Source: JBBARC01 sp040400005
GTDB taxonomy: Bacteria; Pseudomonadota; Alphaproteobacteria; Acetobacterales; Acetobacteraceae
Assembly (NCBI GenBank): GCA_040400005.1
Contig: JBBARC010000042.1
Coordinates: 1-33,081 of the forward strand
Length of the DNA stretch: 33,081 bases
Reading direction: 5' to 3'
Every line of letters begins with the position of its first letter. Within the stretch, counting starts at the first letter, position 1. The notes beneath the pieces are model-generated. The model was not told the origin of the DNA. It ran no database searches and worked only from the letters and a program-made list of their open reading frames with translations. This document shows positions 7,382-15,355 of the stretch, piece by piece. The translations under genes were made by a program, and so were the position numbers.

Positions 7382-7540
7382 GGGCAATCGGGTGAAAAGT
7401 AAGACTCTTCTTTTTCCGAAGAAAAAGAAGCAAAAAGACTTTTGTAACGCGGGGCCTGAGGCAGCCCTGCCACCGCGTTCTCCGAACCAGCGTCAAAAAA
7501 GTCTTTTTTCTTTCTTTTTTGCATTCACCCGATTGCCCTG
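7382..7540 (-). repeat. Interspersed palindromic element, copy C (complete, best ends)
   Basis: This is the clearest complete copy (159 bp), inverted relative to A, B and D. The ends GGGCAATCGGGTGAA (7382-7396) and TTCACCCGATTGCCC (7524-7538) are perfect 15-bp inverted repeats. Inside are the hairpin CTTCTTTTTC-CGAA-GAAAAAGAAG (7407-7430), the inner inverted pair AAAAAGACTTTT / AAAAAAGTCTTTTTT, and between them the GC-rich core CGCGTTCTCCGAACCAGCGTC (minus orientation of the core). The core mini-hairpin is GGCA-GGGC-TGCC read on minus. It lies in the divergent gap between the Gfo/Idh gene (start 7352) and the carboxylase (start 7607), taking up most of the space available for both promoters. 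Confidence 0.88.
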
Positions 7541-7606
7541 GTCACCTTGCCCAACCCCGGCGCAAGCGGGCATGTCTGGCCTTGCACACCACCGGGGCCC
7601 AAAACC

Positions 7607-10600
7607 ATGCAACGCATTTTGATTGCCAACCGCGGCGAGGTTGCCGTGCGCGTTGCCCGTGCCGCCGCCGATCTGGGCATTGCGACCGTGGCGGTGTGGG
7701 CCGCCGATGATGCCGGGGCGCCATACTTGGCCACTGCCACCACGCAGGCAGCGCTGCCAGGGCAAGGGGCGGCGGCCTATTTGGACATTTCGGCGCTCAT
7801 CACTATCGCCACCGCCAATGGATGCGATGCGCTGCACCCCGGCTGGGGGTTTGTCAGCGAACAGGCGGCATTGGCGCACGCCTGCGATGAAGCCGGCATT
7901 ACCTTAATTGGCCCCAGTGCCGCCCATCTGGCCTTGTTTGGCGATAAAGCCCGGGCGCGCGAGCTTGCCGTGCTGTGCGGTGTGCCCGTGGCGATGGCCG
8001 CCGATGATGTGGCTGGCGCACGCGCATTGCTGGCCGGCGGGCCGATTATGTTGAAAGCGGCGGCCGGTGGTGGGGGCCGTGGCATGCGCGAAGTGCACGA
8101 TGCGGCGGTGCTGGATGGGGCTTGGGCGGCGGCATCCTCGGAAGCGTTGCGGGCGTTCGGCGATGGCACCATTTTTGCCGAACGCTTAATCAGCCAGGCC
8201 CGCCATATTGAAGTGCAAATCGCCGGTGATGGCCACGATGTGGTGAGCTTGGGCACGCGCGATTGCACCCTGCAACGCAACCGCCAAAAACTGGTGGAAA
8301 CCGCGCCCGCCCATGCGCCCGCCGCCATAACCGAGGCGGCGCTCACCATGGCCCGCACGGCCGGCTACCGGAGTTTAGGCACCTGGGAGTTTTTGGTGTT
8401 TGATGGCGGCTTTGTGTTTATCGAGGTTAATGCCCGGCTGCAGGTGGAACATACGGTGACCGAAGCGGTAACCGGGCTTGATCTGGCGGCGATTCAAATT
8501 CGGTTGAGCCAAGGGGCAAGCTTGGCCGCGCTGGGGCTTGACGTGCCGCCTAACCCGCGCGGGTTTGCCATGCAGATGCGCATAAATGCCGAACGTTTAT
8601 TGGCAAGTGGCGATGCGGTGCCCACCGGCGGCACAATTGCGCGCTTTGTGCCACCCAGTGGGCCAGGGATACGGGTGGATCATGCCGCCGGCGAAGGCTT
8701 TGCCCTGTCGGTGGCGTTTGATAGTTTGCTGGCCAAACTGATTGTGCATGCGCCTGATCGGGACGCCGCCATAATCCGCGCACGGCGCGCGTTGGATGAG
8801 TTTGTGGTGGCCGGCGTTACCACCAATATTTTGGTGCACCAAAAACTGCTGGCCATGCCAATGGTGATTGCCGATACCATTGATACGCGGTTTGTTGATC
8901 GCAACGCGGCTCACCTTGCTATGGCGCCAAGTGTTGCGATCGGCGATGAACCCGCGGGCAGTGCCACTGCGCGCGCGCCGATGCCGGGATCGGTGGTGGC
9001 CGTTCACGTCGCCATTGGTGATGCGGTGGGCCGCGGTGCGACAATTGCCGTGATTGAAGCGATGAAGATGCAAATGCCGGTGTTGGCGCCGGCCAGCGGT
9101 ATTGTGCGCGCGCTGCACGTGGGCTTGGGCGATGTGCTGGCCGACAGCCAGGCGGTGGCGGTGCTCGACCTGACCCATGCCGGCGATATTTTGGCGGTTG
9201 ATGAAACGGTTGATCTGGATTTTGTCCGCGCCGATCTCGCCGCCTTAAATGCGCGCCTGCACACAACGCTGGATGCCGGCCGGCCAGATGCGGTGGCCCG
9301 GCGCCACGCGGCCGGCAAACGCATGGTGCGCGAAAATTTGGGCGATTTATTCGATTCCGGCAGTTTTGCGGAATACGGCGGCCTGGCGCTGGCCGCCCAA
9401 CGGCGCCGCCGCAGTATGGAAGAATTGATCCGCGTCAGCCCGGCCGATGGCTTAGTTGCCGGTATTGGCACGGTGGACGAAAAACCAACCGCAGCACTGG
9501 CCTATGATTACACGGTGATGGCTGGCACCCAAGGTTTTATGAACCACAAAAAAACCGACCGCCTGCTGCGCGTGGTACACGATACGCAACTGCCGCTGGT
9601 GCTGTTTGCCGAAGGTGGTGGTGGCAGGCCAGGCGATACCGATGTGATGGGGGTCGCCGGCCTCGATCTTTCAACCTTTGCAGCGTTTGCCAGGCTATCT
9701 GGCCGTGCGCCGGTGCTGGGTATTGCATCCGGCTATTGTTTTGCCGGCAATGCCGCTTTGCTGGGGTGCTGCGATACCATTATCGCCACCCAAGATAGCA
9801 GCATCGGTATGGGCGGCCCGGCGATGATCGAAGGCGGCGGTCTGGGCGTTGTGGCGCCCGAGCTGGTTGGCCCTGTATCGGTGCAAGTGCCCAATGGGGT
9901 AATTGATTTACTGGTGGCGGATGAAGCAGCCGCGGTTATCCAGGCGCGCCGGTATTTGGGCTATTTTTCCGCTGTTGTGCGTGATTTCACTTGTGCCGAT
10001 CAACGAAATTTACGGGCTTGTGTGCCAGAAGACCGCAAACGTATTTATGCCATGCGCGGGTTGATTGATATTTTGGCCGACACGGATTCTGTGCTTGAAC
10101 TGCGCGAAAAATTTGCCCCCGGCATGATCACCGCCCTGCTGCGTATTGGTGGCAATGCCATGGGGGTGATTGCCAACAACCCGGCCTATTTGGGTGGCGC
10201 CATCGATGCCACTGGCGCCGACAAAGCGGCGCGATTTCTGCAACTGTGCCAAGCACACGGCCTGCCGGTGCTATCGCTGTGCGACACACCCGGCTTTATG
10301 GTCGGCACCGATATCGAACGCGCAGCCCAGGTGCGCCACGTCTGCCGCATGTTTGTGGTTGGTGCCAACCTAACCGTGCCGCTGTTTTGCGTGATCCCGC
10401 GCAAAGGCTATGGCTTGGGCGCCATTGCCATGGCCGGCGGCGGTTTTCACGAAAGCCATTTCACCATCGCCTGGCCATCCGGCGAATTTGGCGGCATGGG
10501 GCTGGAAGGGGCGGTGCGCCTCGGCTACCGGCGCGAATTAGAAGCGATTACCGATGTCGGCGAACGCCAGGCGATGTTTGAAAAGATGGTGGCCAAACTT

Positions 10601-10762
10601 TATGCCGAAGGCCAAGCCATGAACATGGCGGCATTTTTGGAAATTGATGCAGTGATCGACCCCGCCGAAACGCGCGATTGGATTTTGCGCGGCCTCAAAT
10701 CCGCAGGTCCCAGGAAGGCTGGGGCTGGGCGTTCGGCTGCGCGCTTCATCGATACATGGTGA
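7607..10762 (+). CDS. Single-chain biotin-dependent acyl-CoA carboxylase (BC-BCCP-CT fusion)
   Basis: This 1051-residue fusion carries out both half-reactions of a biotin-dependent acyl-CoA carboxylase. Residues 1 to about 445 are biotin carboxylase (MQRILIANRGEVAVRV, HPGWGFVSE, ATP-grasp loop KAAAGGGGRGM near 150, EVNARLQVEHTVTE). A biotinyl domain follows with EAMKMQM and biotinylated Lys487. From about 545 to the end is a carboxyltransferase with both alpha/beta halves (GCCDTIIATQDSSIGMGGP; RKGYGLGAIAMAGGG). The order matches the single-polypeptide long-chain/short-chain acyl-CoA carboxylases (LCC type) of mycobacteria and some Proteobacteria. The substrate (acetyl, propionyl or longer acyl-CoA) is undetermined. 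ATG 7607 is set by the conserved N-terminus; the frame to 7547 is extension only. A plain SD is not evident. The gene stands alone on plus downstream of repeat copy C. Confidence 0.92.
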   Translation: MQRILIANRGEVAVRVARAAADLGIATVAVWAADDAGAPYLATATTQAALPGQGAAAYLDISALITIATANGCDALHPGWGFVSEQAALAHACDEAGITLIGPSAAHLALFGDKARARELAVLCGVPVAMAADDVAGARALLAGGPIMLKAAAGGGGRGMREVHDAAVLDGAWAAASSEALRAFGDGTIFAERLISQARHIEVQIAGDGHDVVSLGTRDCTLQRNRQKLVETAPAHAPAAITEAALTMARTAGYRSLGTWEFLVFDGGFVFIEVNARLQVEHTVTEAVTGLDLAAIQIRLSQGASLAALGLDVPPNPRGFAMQMRINAERLLASGDAVPTGGTIARFVPPSGPGIRVDHAAGEGFALSVAFDSLLAKLIVHAPDRDAAIIRARRALDEFVVAGVTTNILVHQKLLAMPMVIADTIDTRFVDRNAAHLAMAPSVAIGDEPAGSATARAPMPGSVVAVHVAIGDAVGRGATIAVIEAMKMQMPVLAPASGIVRALHVGLGDVLADSQAVAVLDLTHAGDILAVDETVDLDFVRADLAALNARLHTTLDAGRPDAVARRHAAGKRMVRENLGDLFDSGSFAEYGGLALAAQRRRRSMEELIRVSPADGLVAGIGTVDEKPTAALAYDYTVMAGTQGFMNHKKTDRLLRVVHDTQLPLVLFAEGGGGRPGDTDVMGVAGLDLSTFAAFARLSGRAPVLGIASGYCFAGNAALLGCCDTIIATQDSSIGMGGPAMIEGGGLGVVAPELVGPVSVQVPNGVIDLLVADEAAAVIQARRYLGYFSAVVRDFTCADQRNLRACVPEDRKRIYAMRGLIDILADTDSVLELREKFAPGMITALLRIGGNAMGVIANNPAYLGGAIDATGADKAARFLQLCQAHGLPVLSLCDTPGFMVGTDIERAAQVRHVCRMFVVGANLTVPLFCVIPRKGYGLGAIAMAGGGFHESHFTIAWPSGEFGGMGLEGAVRLGYRRELEAITDVGERQAMFEKMVAKLYAEGQAMNMAAFLEIDAVIDPAETRDWILRGLKSAGPRKAGAGRSAARFIDTW

Positions 10763-10940
10763 CAAGACGCGCGGCGGTTGCGTTAAAGCGAGACGATTTT
10801 TTGCCCAACCCCATTACCTTGTAGCCGCGCGGCACGTGTGCGATGCGCTTGCCGCACGCGATATACGCATCGGCGCGGCGGCGGATGCTGTGGCGCCCGT
10901 GGCTTTGCCAAATGCGGCTAAATAAATTAGCGTTCGGCAT
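10746..10940 (-). CDS. Possible small basic protein of unknown function
   Basis: This is a 64-residue open frame with an ATG start, very rich in Arg and Lys (SIRRRADAYIACGKRIAHVP, later GLGKKSSRFNATAARL). Its tail overlaps the carboxylase 3' end by 17 bp on the opposite strand. Codon choice is not unlike its neighbours, but no Shine-Dalgarno is visible and I do not recognise a family. It may be a real small gene or a chance frame in the 265-bp gap before the SDR. The rest of that gap shows nothing else. Confidence 0.28.
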   Translation of the reverse strand: MPNANLFSRIWQSHGRHSIRRRADAYIACGKRIAHVPRGYKVMGLGKKSSRFNATAARLVTMYR

Positions 10941-11027
10941 AGTTTAACCCGGTCTATCGGCGCCTGGGTGAGTGCCCCATCGCCGGTAGATCATGTCGGA
11001 CCGCGACGCTGCGGCCAAGGACCGAAT

Positions 11028-11798
11028 ATGCACCGTTTTACCGATAAGATTGTGATTGTTACCGGCGCCGGGTCGGGCATTGGCGCCGCCACCGCCGAAC
11101 GTTTTGCCCAGGAAGGGGCGGCCGTTGTGCTGGCCGGGCGGCGGCTAGACAAATTGCTGCAGGTCGCAGCCCCGTTCGATCCCGCTAAAACATTGGTGTG
11201 CCAAACCGATGTGGCGCAGCGTGATCAGGTGGTGGCGCTGGTTGCGGCAACAATCGCAAAATTCGGCAAGCTCGATGTGCTGGTGAATAACGCCGCCATT
11301 GGTGCATTTGGTGCGTTCACCGATGCCACCATGGAAGAATGGCGCCAGGTGATGGCGGTAGATGTCGATGGGGTATTCTATGGCTGCCAAATCGCTATGC
11401 CGCATTTGCTAAAAAGCGGCGGTAACATCATCAACGTGTCATCGGTTTCCGGCTTAGGCGGTGATTGGGGCATGAGTTTGTATAATACCGCCAAAGGGGC
11501 GGTCACCAACCTTACCCGTTCGCTGGCGCTGGAGTTTGGCGGGCAGGGGATGCGGGTAAATGCGGTTAACCCCAGCCTGACATCCACCGAAATGACCGCG
11601 CCGATAGAAGGGTTTGCGCCGCTGATGGCCAAATTTTTTGAACGTATTCCGTTAGGCCGGGCGGCAATGCCAAGTGAGGTGGCCGCGGTGATTGCATTTT
11701 TGGCAAGTGATGACGCAAGCTTTGTCAACGGCGTGAATTTGCCGGTGGATGGCGGGGTAGGGGCATCCAACGGTCAGCCACGTATTGGGGCGGGCTAA
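11028..11798 (+). CDS. SDR-family oxidoreductase (classical)
   Basis: This classical SDR has 256 residues. Its motifs are TGAGSGIG (cofactor), NNAAIGAFG (NNAG-like), Ser in VSSVSGLGG, YNTAK (YxxxK), and the C-terminal FVNGVNLPVDGG typical of the FabG/cyclohexanol-dehydrogenase group. ATG 11028 is preceded by AAGGA at a good distance; the frame extends to 10968 but that part has no SDR character. It is monocistronic on plus and converges on the SnoaL-like gene with a 45-bp gap. The substrate is unknown. Nearby SDR, epimerase and SnoaL genes suggest a shared pathway, which is inference. Confidence 0.85.
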   Translation: MHRFTDKIVIVTGAGSGIGAATAERFAQEGAAVVLAGRRLDKLLQVAAPFDPAKTLVCQTDVAQRDQVVALVAATIAKFGKLDVLVNNAAIGAFGAFTDATMEEWRQVMAVDVDGVFYGCQIAMPHLLKSGGNIINVSSVSGLGGDWGMSLYNTAKGAVTNLTRSLALEFGGQGMRVNAVNPSLTSTEMTAPIEGFAPLMAKFFERIPLGRAAMPSEVAAVIAFLASDDASFVNGVNLPVDGGVGASNGQPRIGAG

Positions 11799-11843
11799 AA
11801 CTTTTGGGGTACGTTCCGCGCGATGGGTTGGCAGGTGTCGTGG

Positions 11844-12311
11844 TCATCCTTCGCGCGGATCGGTGTCTATCCGAATGCGGGCAAGCTTTGTTGCTGAAAT
11901 TTTCCAGCCATCCGCGGTGCGGCGGTAGGTATCGTGGTAATGGCCAAACCCGCGCAAGGCGCTAAACGGCAGCACGGATGCGGGATCTTCCACCCACAAA
12001 AAATCCTGCATCGGCCATATCGCGGTTGCGTGATCAGCGCTGTGCACGGTGATTTCGGGCGCAAACCCGTGGTGCGCTGTGGTAACGCCCGCCAGCACCG
12101 CCATCACCTGGCCAATGAACCCATCAATATCCTGCATCAGCATATGGGTATTGGCATCGGGCGGCGCATCATCGCGAAAATCAGTGATCGCATCATCGGT
12201 GAAAACAGATCGCAGCAAAACTTTATCTTTGCTATCCACCGCACGCCAGTAGCGGGCTTTGAGGTTGCGGATATCGTCGATCGCCAAAAGTTTTTCCAGG
12301 TCCATGGACAT
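11844..12311 (-). CDS. SnoaL-like / nuclear transport factor 2-fold protein
   Basis: This 155-residue protein has the NTF2-fold pattern of SnoaL-like polyketide cyclase or dehydratase relatives. The start DLEKLLAIDDIRNLKARYWRAVDSKD and the FTDDAITDF helix-strand are typical of the SnoaL_4 group, as is the C-terminal GHYHDTYRRTADGWKISATKL. Such proteins act as small dehydratases, isomerases or ring-hydroxylating-dioxygenase-like small subunits; no catalytic role can be fixed. The ATG at 12311 or the in-frame ATG at 12305 could start it. Only 5 bp separate it from the upstream epimerase-like gene, so it is the last gene of an SDR-epimerase-SnoaL operon. Confidence 0.75.
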   Translation of the reverse strand: MSMDLEKLLAIDDIRNLKARYWRAVDSKDKVLLRSVFTDDAITDFRDDAPPDANTHMLMQDIDGFIGQVMAVLAGVTTAHHGFAPEITVHSADHATAIWPMQDFLWVEDPASVLPFSALRGFGHYHDTYRRTADGWKISATKLARIRIDTDPREG

Positions 12312-12316
12312 GCCGT

Positions 12317-13213
12317 TTATTCCCGGTAGGCGGTGACAATATCGCCAATCGCCGCTTTGATATCGTTACGGCGATACCCCAGCAATGCAGTTTCATCGGC
12401 ATCAGGCTGATAGAACAAACTGTTGCCGCGGCCGAAGTAAATGGCTGCATCTGGCAGTAGCGGATGTTCCTGATCCTGTGCCAGCGGCGGCGCAGTGCCG
12501 GCATGGGTAAAAAACATGCCAAAATAACCTGCGAAACTCAGGTTTTCGTCACCCACCAAATACGCATGGCCATTAACCCCGCGCAGCAAAGCGCCCTCAA
12601 TCGCTTCCGATAAAGACTGGGTAGATATAAAATTCACTCCCCCAGGTGGGGCAAACGCCGGGATCGGTAGTTGCCCTTGGGCATACTGCGTGTAGGCTTT
12701 AAACATCGGGATCAGCAGCCCCGGCACATGGCCCACCACAAACGGGGCATTGACACTGACCACGCGAAAATTTTCACTGTGCAAGGCGCGCGCGCCTTCG
12801 CAGGCTGCCTTGCGGGAAGCAACGTAGCTGTTGCTGGCGACAAGGTTTGGCATAGCTTGCGGATAAAAACTGCCCACCTGAACCGCGTGGCGCACACCGG
12901 CGGCTTTGGCTGCCGCAAAAAACGCTGGCACCGCCTGCGCATTGGCGCGATCCCAATGCGCATCGGCCCGCGTACCCGGCGGTAAATGGCGAATATCATT
13001 GCCGGCCGCAAACACCAGCGCATCGTATCCGGTAAGCGGTGTTTCGCCGGGGCTTGCGACATAATCACAGCGTACATAGGGCAGGGATGCCAAGCTGCTC
13101 GCCGGTTGCGCTGGGTTACGCCCGGCAATGGTCACGTCGTGCCCTTGTTTACGCAGATGCAAGGCTGCATGTCCGCCGATCATTCCGGTACCGCCAACCA
13201 CTAAAACACGCAT
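12317..13213 (-). CDS. NAD-dependent epimerase/dehydratase-family protein
   Basis: This extended-SDR-like protein has 298 residues. The Rossmann motif is VVGGTGMIGGH at the very N-terminus and the YxxxK pair appears in SNSYVASRKAACEG, with Ser in VQVGSFYP. The tail (GYRRNDIKAAIGDIVTAY) resembles the isoflavone-reductase or 3-beta-hydroxysteroid-dehydrogenase-like members. It could be an epimerase, dehydratase or ketoreductase. ATG 13213 is favoured since GGGGAT lies just upstream and the first beta-strand follows directly; a TTG at 13228 is an alternative. It sits 38 bp after the upstream SDR and 5 bp before the SnoaL-like gene, in one operon. Confidence 0.78.
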   Translation of the reverse strand: MRVLVVGGTGMIGGHAALHLRKQGHDVTIAGRNPAQPASSLASLPYVRCDYVASPGETPLTGYDALVFAAGNDIRHLPPGTRADAHWDRANAQAVPAFFAAAKAAGVRHAVQVGSFYPQAMPNLVASNSYVASRKAACEGARALHSENFRVVSVNAPFVVGHVPGLLIPMFKAYTQYAQGQLPIPAFAPPGGVNFISTQSLSEAIEGALLRGVNGHAYLVGDENLSFAGYFGMFFTHAGTAPPLAQDQEHPLLPDAAIYFGRGNSLFYQPDADETALLGYRRNDIKAAIGDIVTAYRE

Positions 13214-13251
13214 TTTTCTTATCCCCAAAATTTTGCTTTTATGTGTGCTGA

Positions 13252-14088
13252 TCAGATATTCATGCCGTTGCCGGTGATCACCGGCATGTTGGTCCAGGTG
13301 TGCTTGGGGTCGCGGTACCAGCCGGCCGCCGCCAGCGCGCCACCATCCACGTGCAGCGTGGTGCCGGTGATCCAGCCTGCCAGGTCGCTTGCCAAAAACA
13401 GCGCCGCCCCTGCCATATCGCGCGGCTGGCCGTGGCGGCCTAGCGGTATCCAGCGCTGTATGTGGTCGCGGTGTTCTGGCGCTATTACCAGGGTTGTTGG
13501 CACTTGCGGGGTTTCGGTGGTTTCGGGTGCAATCGCGTTTACCCGCACACCGGCCGGCCCTAATTCCAGCGCCAGGCTTTGGGTAAAGCCGGTGATGGCG
13601 GCTTTAAACGCGCCATACACCGCGCAGTTAGGGATGCCCCTAAAAGCCTCGATCGAGGATATGTTGACAATGGCGCTACCAGCACCCGCTTTACGCAGGG
13701 CCGGTATGGCGGCGCGGGTAGTTGCAAAAACCTGGCCCAAGTTGATTGCGTAAAGCCGATCTATCTCCGCATCGCTGAAATTTTCAAACGGTTTGGCAAG
13801 GTTGAGAAAATCACCGCAATTATTTATCAGCACGTCAATCGCGCCAAAGTGGGCAAGGGTTGCGCCGACAAACTGCGCCGGCACGGCGGGATCGGTGATG
13901 TCGCCGTCTAGCACCAAGGCGGGCATTTGGGCTTGCGCAAGCGTTGCGCGCAGATCGGCAGCACGGGCGGGGTCAATGTCGATTGCCGCGATATTGGCGC
14001 CGCTTGCTGCAAACGCATCGGCGATAGCGCGGCCAATGCCGGCCCCGGCCCCGGTGATCAGCACGGTTTTCCCGGCAAAATTGAGCAT
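13252..14088 (-). CDS. SDR-family oxidoreductase
   Basis: This classical SDR has 278 residues: TGAGAGIG, NNCGDF where NNAG is usual, Ser in VNISSIEAF, YGAFK (YxxxK), and the C-terminal WITGTTLHVDGG. The C-terminus runs about twenty residues past the usual end (YRDPKHTWTNMPVITGNGMNI). The longer open frame to 14232 would overlap the YaiI-family gene and has no SDR content, so ATG 14088 is the start. It opens the SDR-epimerase-SnoaL operon. Substrate is unknown; steroid, terpenoid or polyketide-like substrates are guesses from the neighbours only. Confidence 0.82.
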   Translation of the reverse strand: MLNFAGKTVLITGAGAGIGRAIADAFAASGANIAAIDIDPARAADLRATLAQAQMPALVLDGDITDPAVPAQFVGATLAHFGAIDVLINNCGDFLNLAKPFENFSDAEIDRLYAINLGQVFATTRAAIPALRKAGAGSAIVNISSIEAFRGIPNCAVYGAFKAAITGFTQSLALELGPAGVRVNAIAPETTETPQVPTTLVIAPEHRDHIQRWIPLGRHGQPRDMAGAALFLASDLAGWITGTTLHVDGGALAAAGWYRDPKHTWTNMPVITGNGMNI

Positions 14089-14137
14089 CTGCGCGTACCC
14101 CCTGGCGGTGCTGTCTGCTGCGGCCCGTCCAAGCGCA

Positions 14138-14173
14138 ATGTTTGGCGGGATTGGCGGACGCGTCAATGTTTGG
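14138..14173 (-). promoter_or_regulatory. Weak putative promoter with 10-bp direct repeats, upstream of SDR operon
   Basis: On minus, TTGACG (14166-14161) and AAACAT (14143-14138) are 17 bp apart, about 50 bp before the SDR start. The sequence CAATGTTTGG occurs twice on plus (14136-14145 and 14164-14173), over the -10-like and just past the -35-like element. It may be an operator pair, or coincidence. Confidence 0.25.
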
Positions 14174-14188
14174 GCAGCCAGGGCCTGT

Positions 14189-14647
14189 TTATCTGCCCCG
14201 TAACAGCGCGTGGACCAGCATATCCAGCCCACTCAAAAATTTTGACCGCGCCGCTTTGGTCAGCGTTGGCGGCCCGCCACCATCTACCCCCATTTCGCGC
14301 AAGTGCCGCGATAGCTCGCGCCCGGCCAGCGCTGTGCCGATATTATCGGTGGTCCAAATATGCCCAGTGGGGGAAATCGCCCGCGCCCGGGCGCTTAGGC
14401 AGCGCGCCGCCAGTGGGATATCGCTGGTGACACAGCAATCGGCAGGCCCAATACGATCGGCGATGTAATCATCAGCAATATCAGCGCCGGCGGCAACTGT
14501 GACCATGGTAACATTGGACCGCCCTGGTGGCCGTATCGGGCGAGAACCGTTGGACACTAGCACCACCGCCAGTGCCAATCTTTCAGCCACGCGGTACACT
14601 TCTTCACGCACCGGGCAGGCATCGCCATCGATATAAATAATCGTCAT
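14189..14647 (-). CDS. YaiI/YqxD (UPF0178) family protein
   Basis: This 152-residue member of the UPF0178/DUF188 family is recognisable by IYIDGDACPVREEVYRVAERL at the N-terminus, D-D-Y-I-A-D-R-I-G-x-x-D-C-x-V-T-S-D-I-P-L-A in the middle, and LSRHLREMG. The family has a PIN-like arrangement of acidic residues, but its function is not known. It starts 15 bp downstream of the kdpE stop and is almost certainly on the kdp transcript. That link has no known functional reason. ATG 14647 begins directly at the conserved DGDACP segment. Confidence 0.88.
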   Translation of the reverse strand: MTIIYIDGDACPVREEVYRVAERLALAVVLVSNGSRPIRPPGRSNVTMVTVAAGADIADDYIADRIGPADCCVTSDIPLAARCLSARARAISPTGHIWTTDNIGTALAGRELSRHLREMGVDGGGPPTLTKAARSKFLSGLDMLVHALLRGR

Positions 14648-14662
14648 GGCGCAACGCCTTGG

Positions 14663-15355
14663 TTAAACCGCATCGTTTTCAACCAACCGGTAGCCAACCC
14701 CAGGTTCGGTTTTCAGCAAACGCCCAGAGCCACCCAGTTTTTGGCGAAGCTGGCCGATATACACCCGCAAATACTGCACATCTTCCACATGCGCCGGCCC
14801 CCATACGGCCGTTAGCAACTGCCGGTGGGTCAGCACGCGGCCCAAATTGCGTGCAAGCAAGTCCAGTAACGCCCATTCGCGCGGGCTTACCACCATGGTT
14901 TCACCAGCCACCTGCACAGATCGGCGAGCGATGTCGATGGTCAAATCTGCTGTGCGCACCACTTCCGGCACGCCAGTCTGGCCGCGTTGGTGGCGCAGGG
15001 CGGTGCGGATGCGGGCGATCAATTCGCCAATGGCAAAAGGTTTTTCAACGTAATCATCGGCACCGGAATCGAGCGCGCGAATTTTTTCAGCCTCGCGGTC
15101 GCGCGCTGATAAGATAATCACGGGCACATCGCTAAACGCGCGCAGGCGGGCCAAAGCATCCTGGCCGTCGAGATCGGGCAAACCCAAATCCAGCAACACC
15201 AGATCGGGCGCGCGAGATGCCGCCAGGCGCAGCCCTTCAGTTGCCGTTTCGGCGCGCTCCACGGCGTAGCCGGCAGCGTGCAGGGCGGGGCCCAAAAAAC
15301 GATGAATTTGTGGTTCGTCATCAACCACCAGAATGCGGGCAGGGGCGGCGGTCAT
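14663..15355 (-). CDS. kdpE: Response regulator KdpE
   Basis: This is an OmpR/PhoB-type response regulator of 230 residues. The receiver domain has the acidic pair VVDDE, phospho-acceptor Asp56 in LLDLGLPD, and Lys in the VEKPF motif. The winged-helix effector domain ends in RKLGGSGRLLKTEPGVGYRL. It pairs with KdpD and should activate kdp transcription when K+ is limiting. The start overlaps the kdpD stop by four bases (ATGA), giving translational coupling. A matching direct-repeat binding site lies upstream of the operon at 22736-22752. Confidence 0.94.
   Translation of the reverse strand: MTAAPARILVVDDEPQIHRFLGPALHAAGYAVERAETATEGLRLAASRAPDLVLLDLGLPDLDGQDALARLRAFSDVPVIILSARDREAEKIRALDSGADDYVEKPFAIGELIARIRTALRHQRGQTGVPEVVRTADLTIDIARRSVQVAGETMVVSPREWALLDLLARNLGRVLTHRQLLTAVWGPAHVEDVQYLRVYIGQLRQKLGGSGRLLKTEPGVGYRLVENDAV

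Noticed and set aside
7353..7496. 48-codon N-terminal extension of the Gfo/Idh gene
   Set aside because: It translates repeat copy C; the Rossmann strand begins right after ATG 7352.
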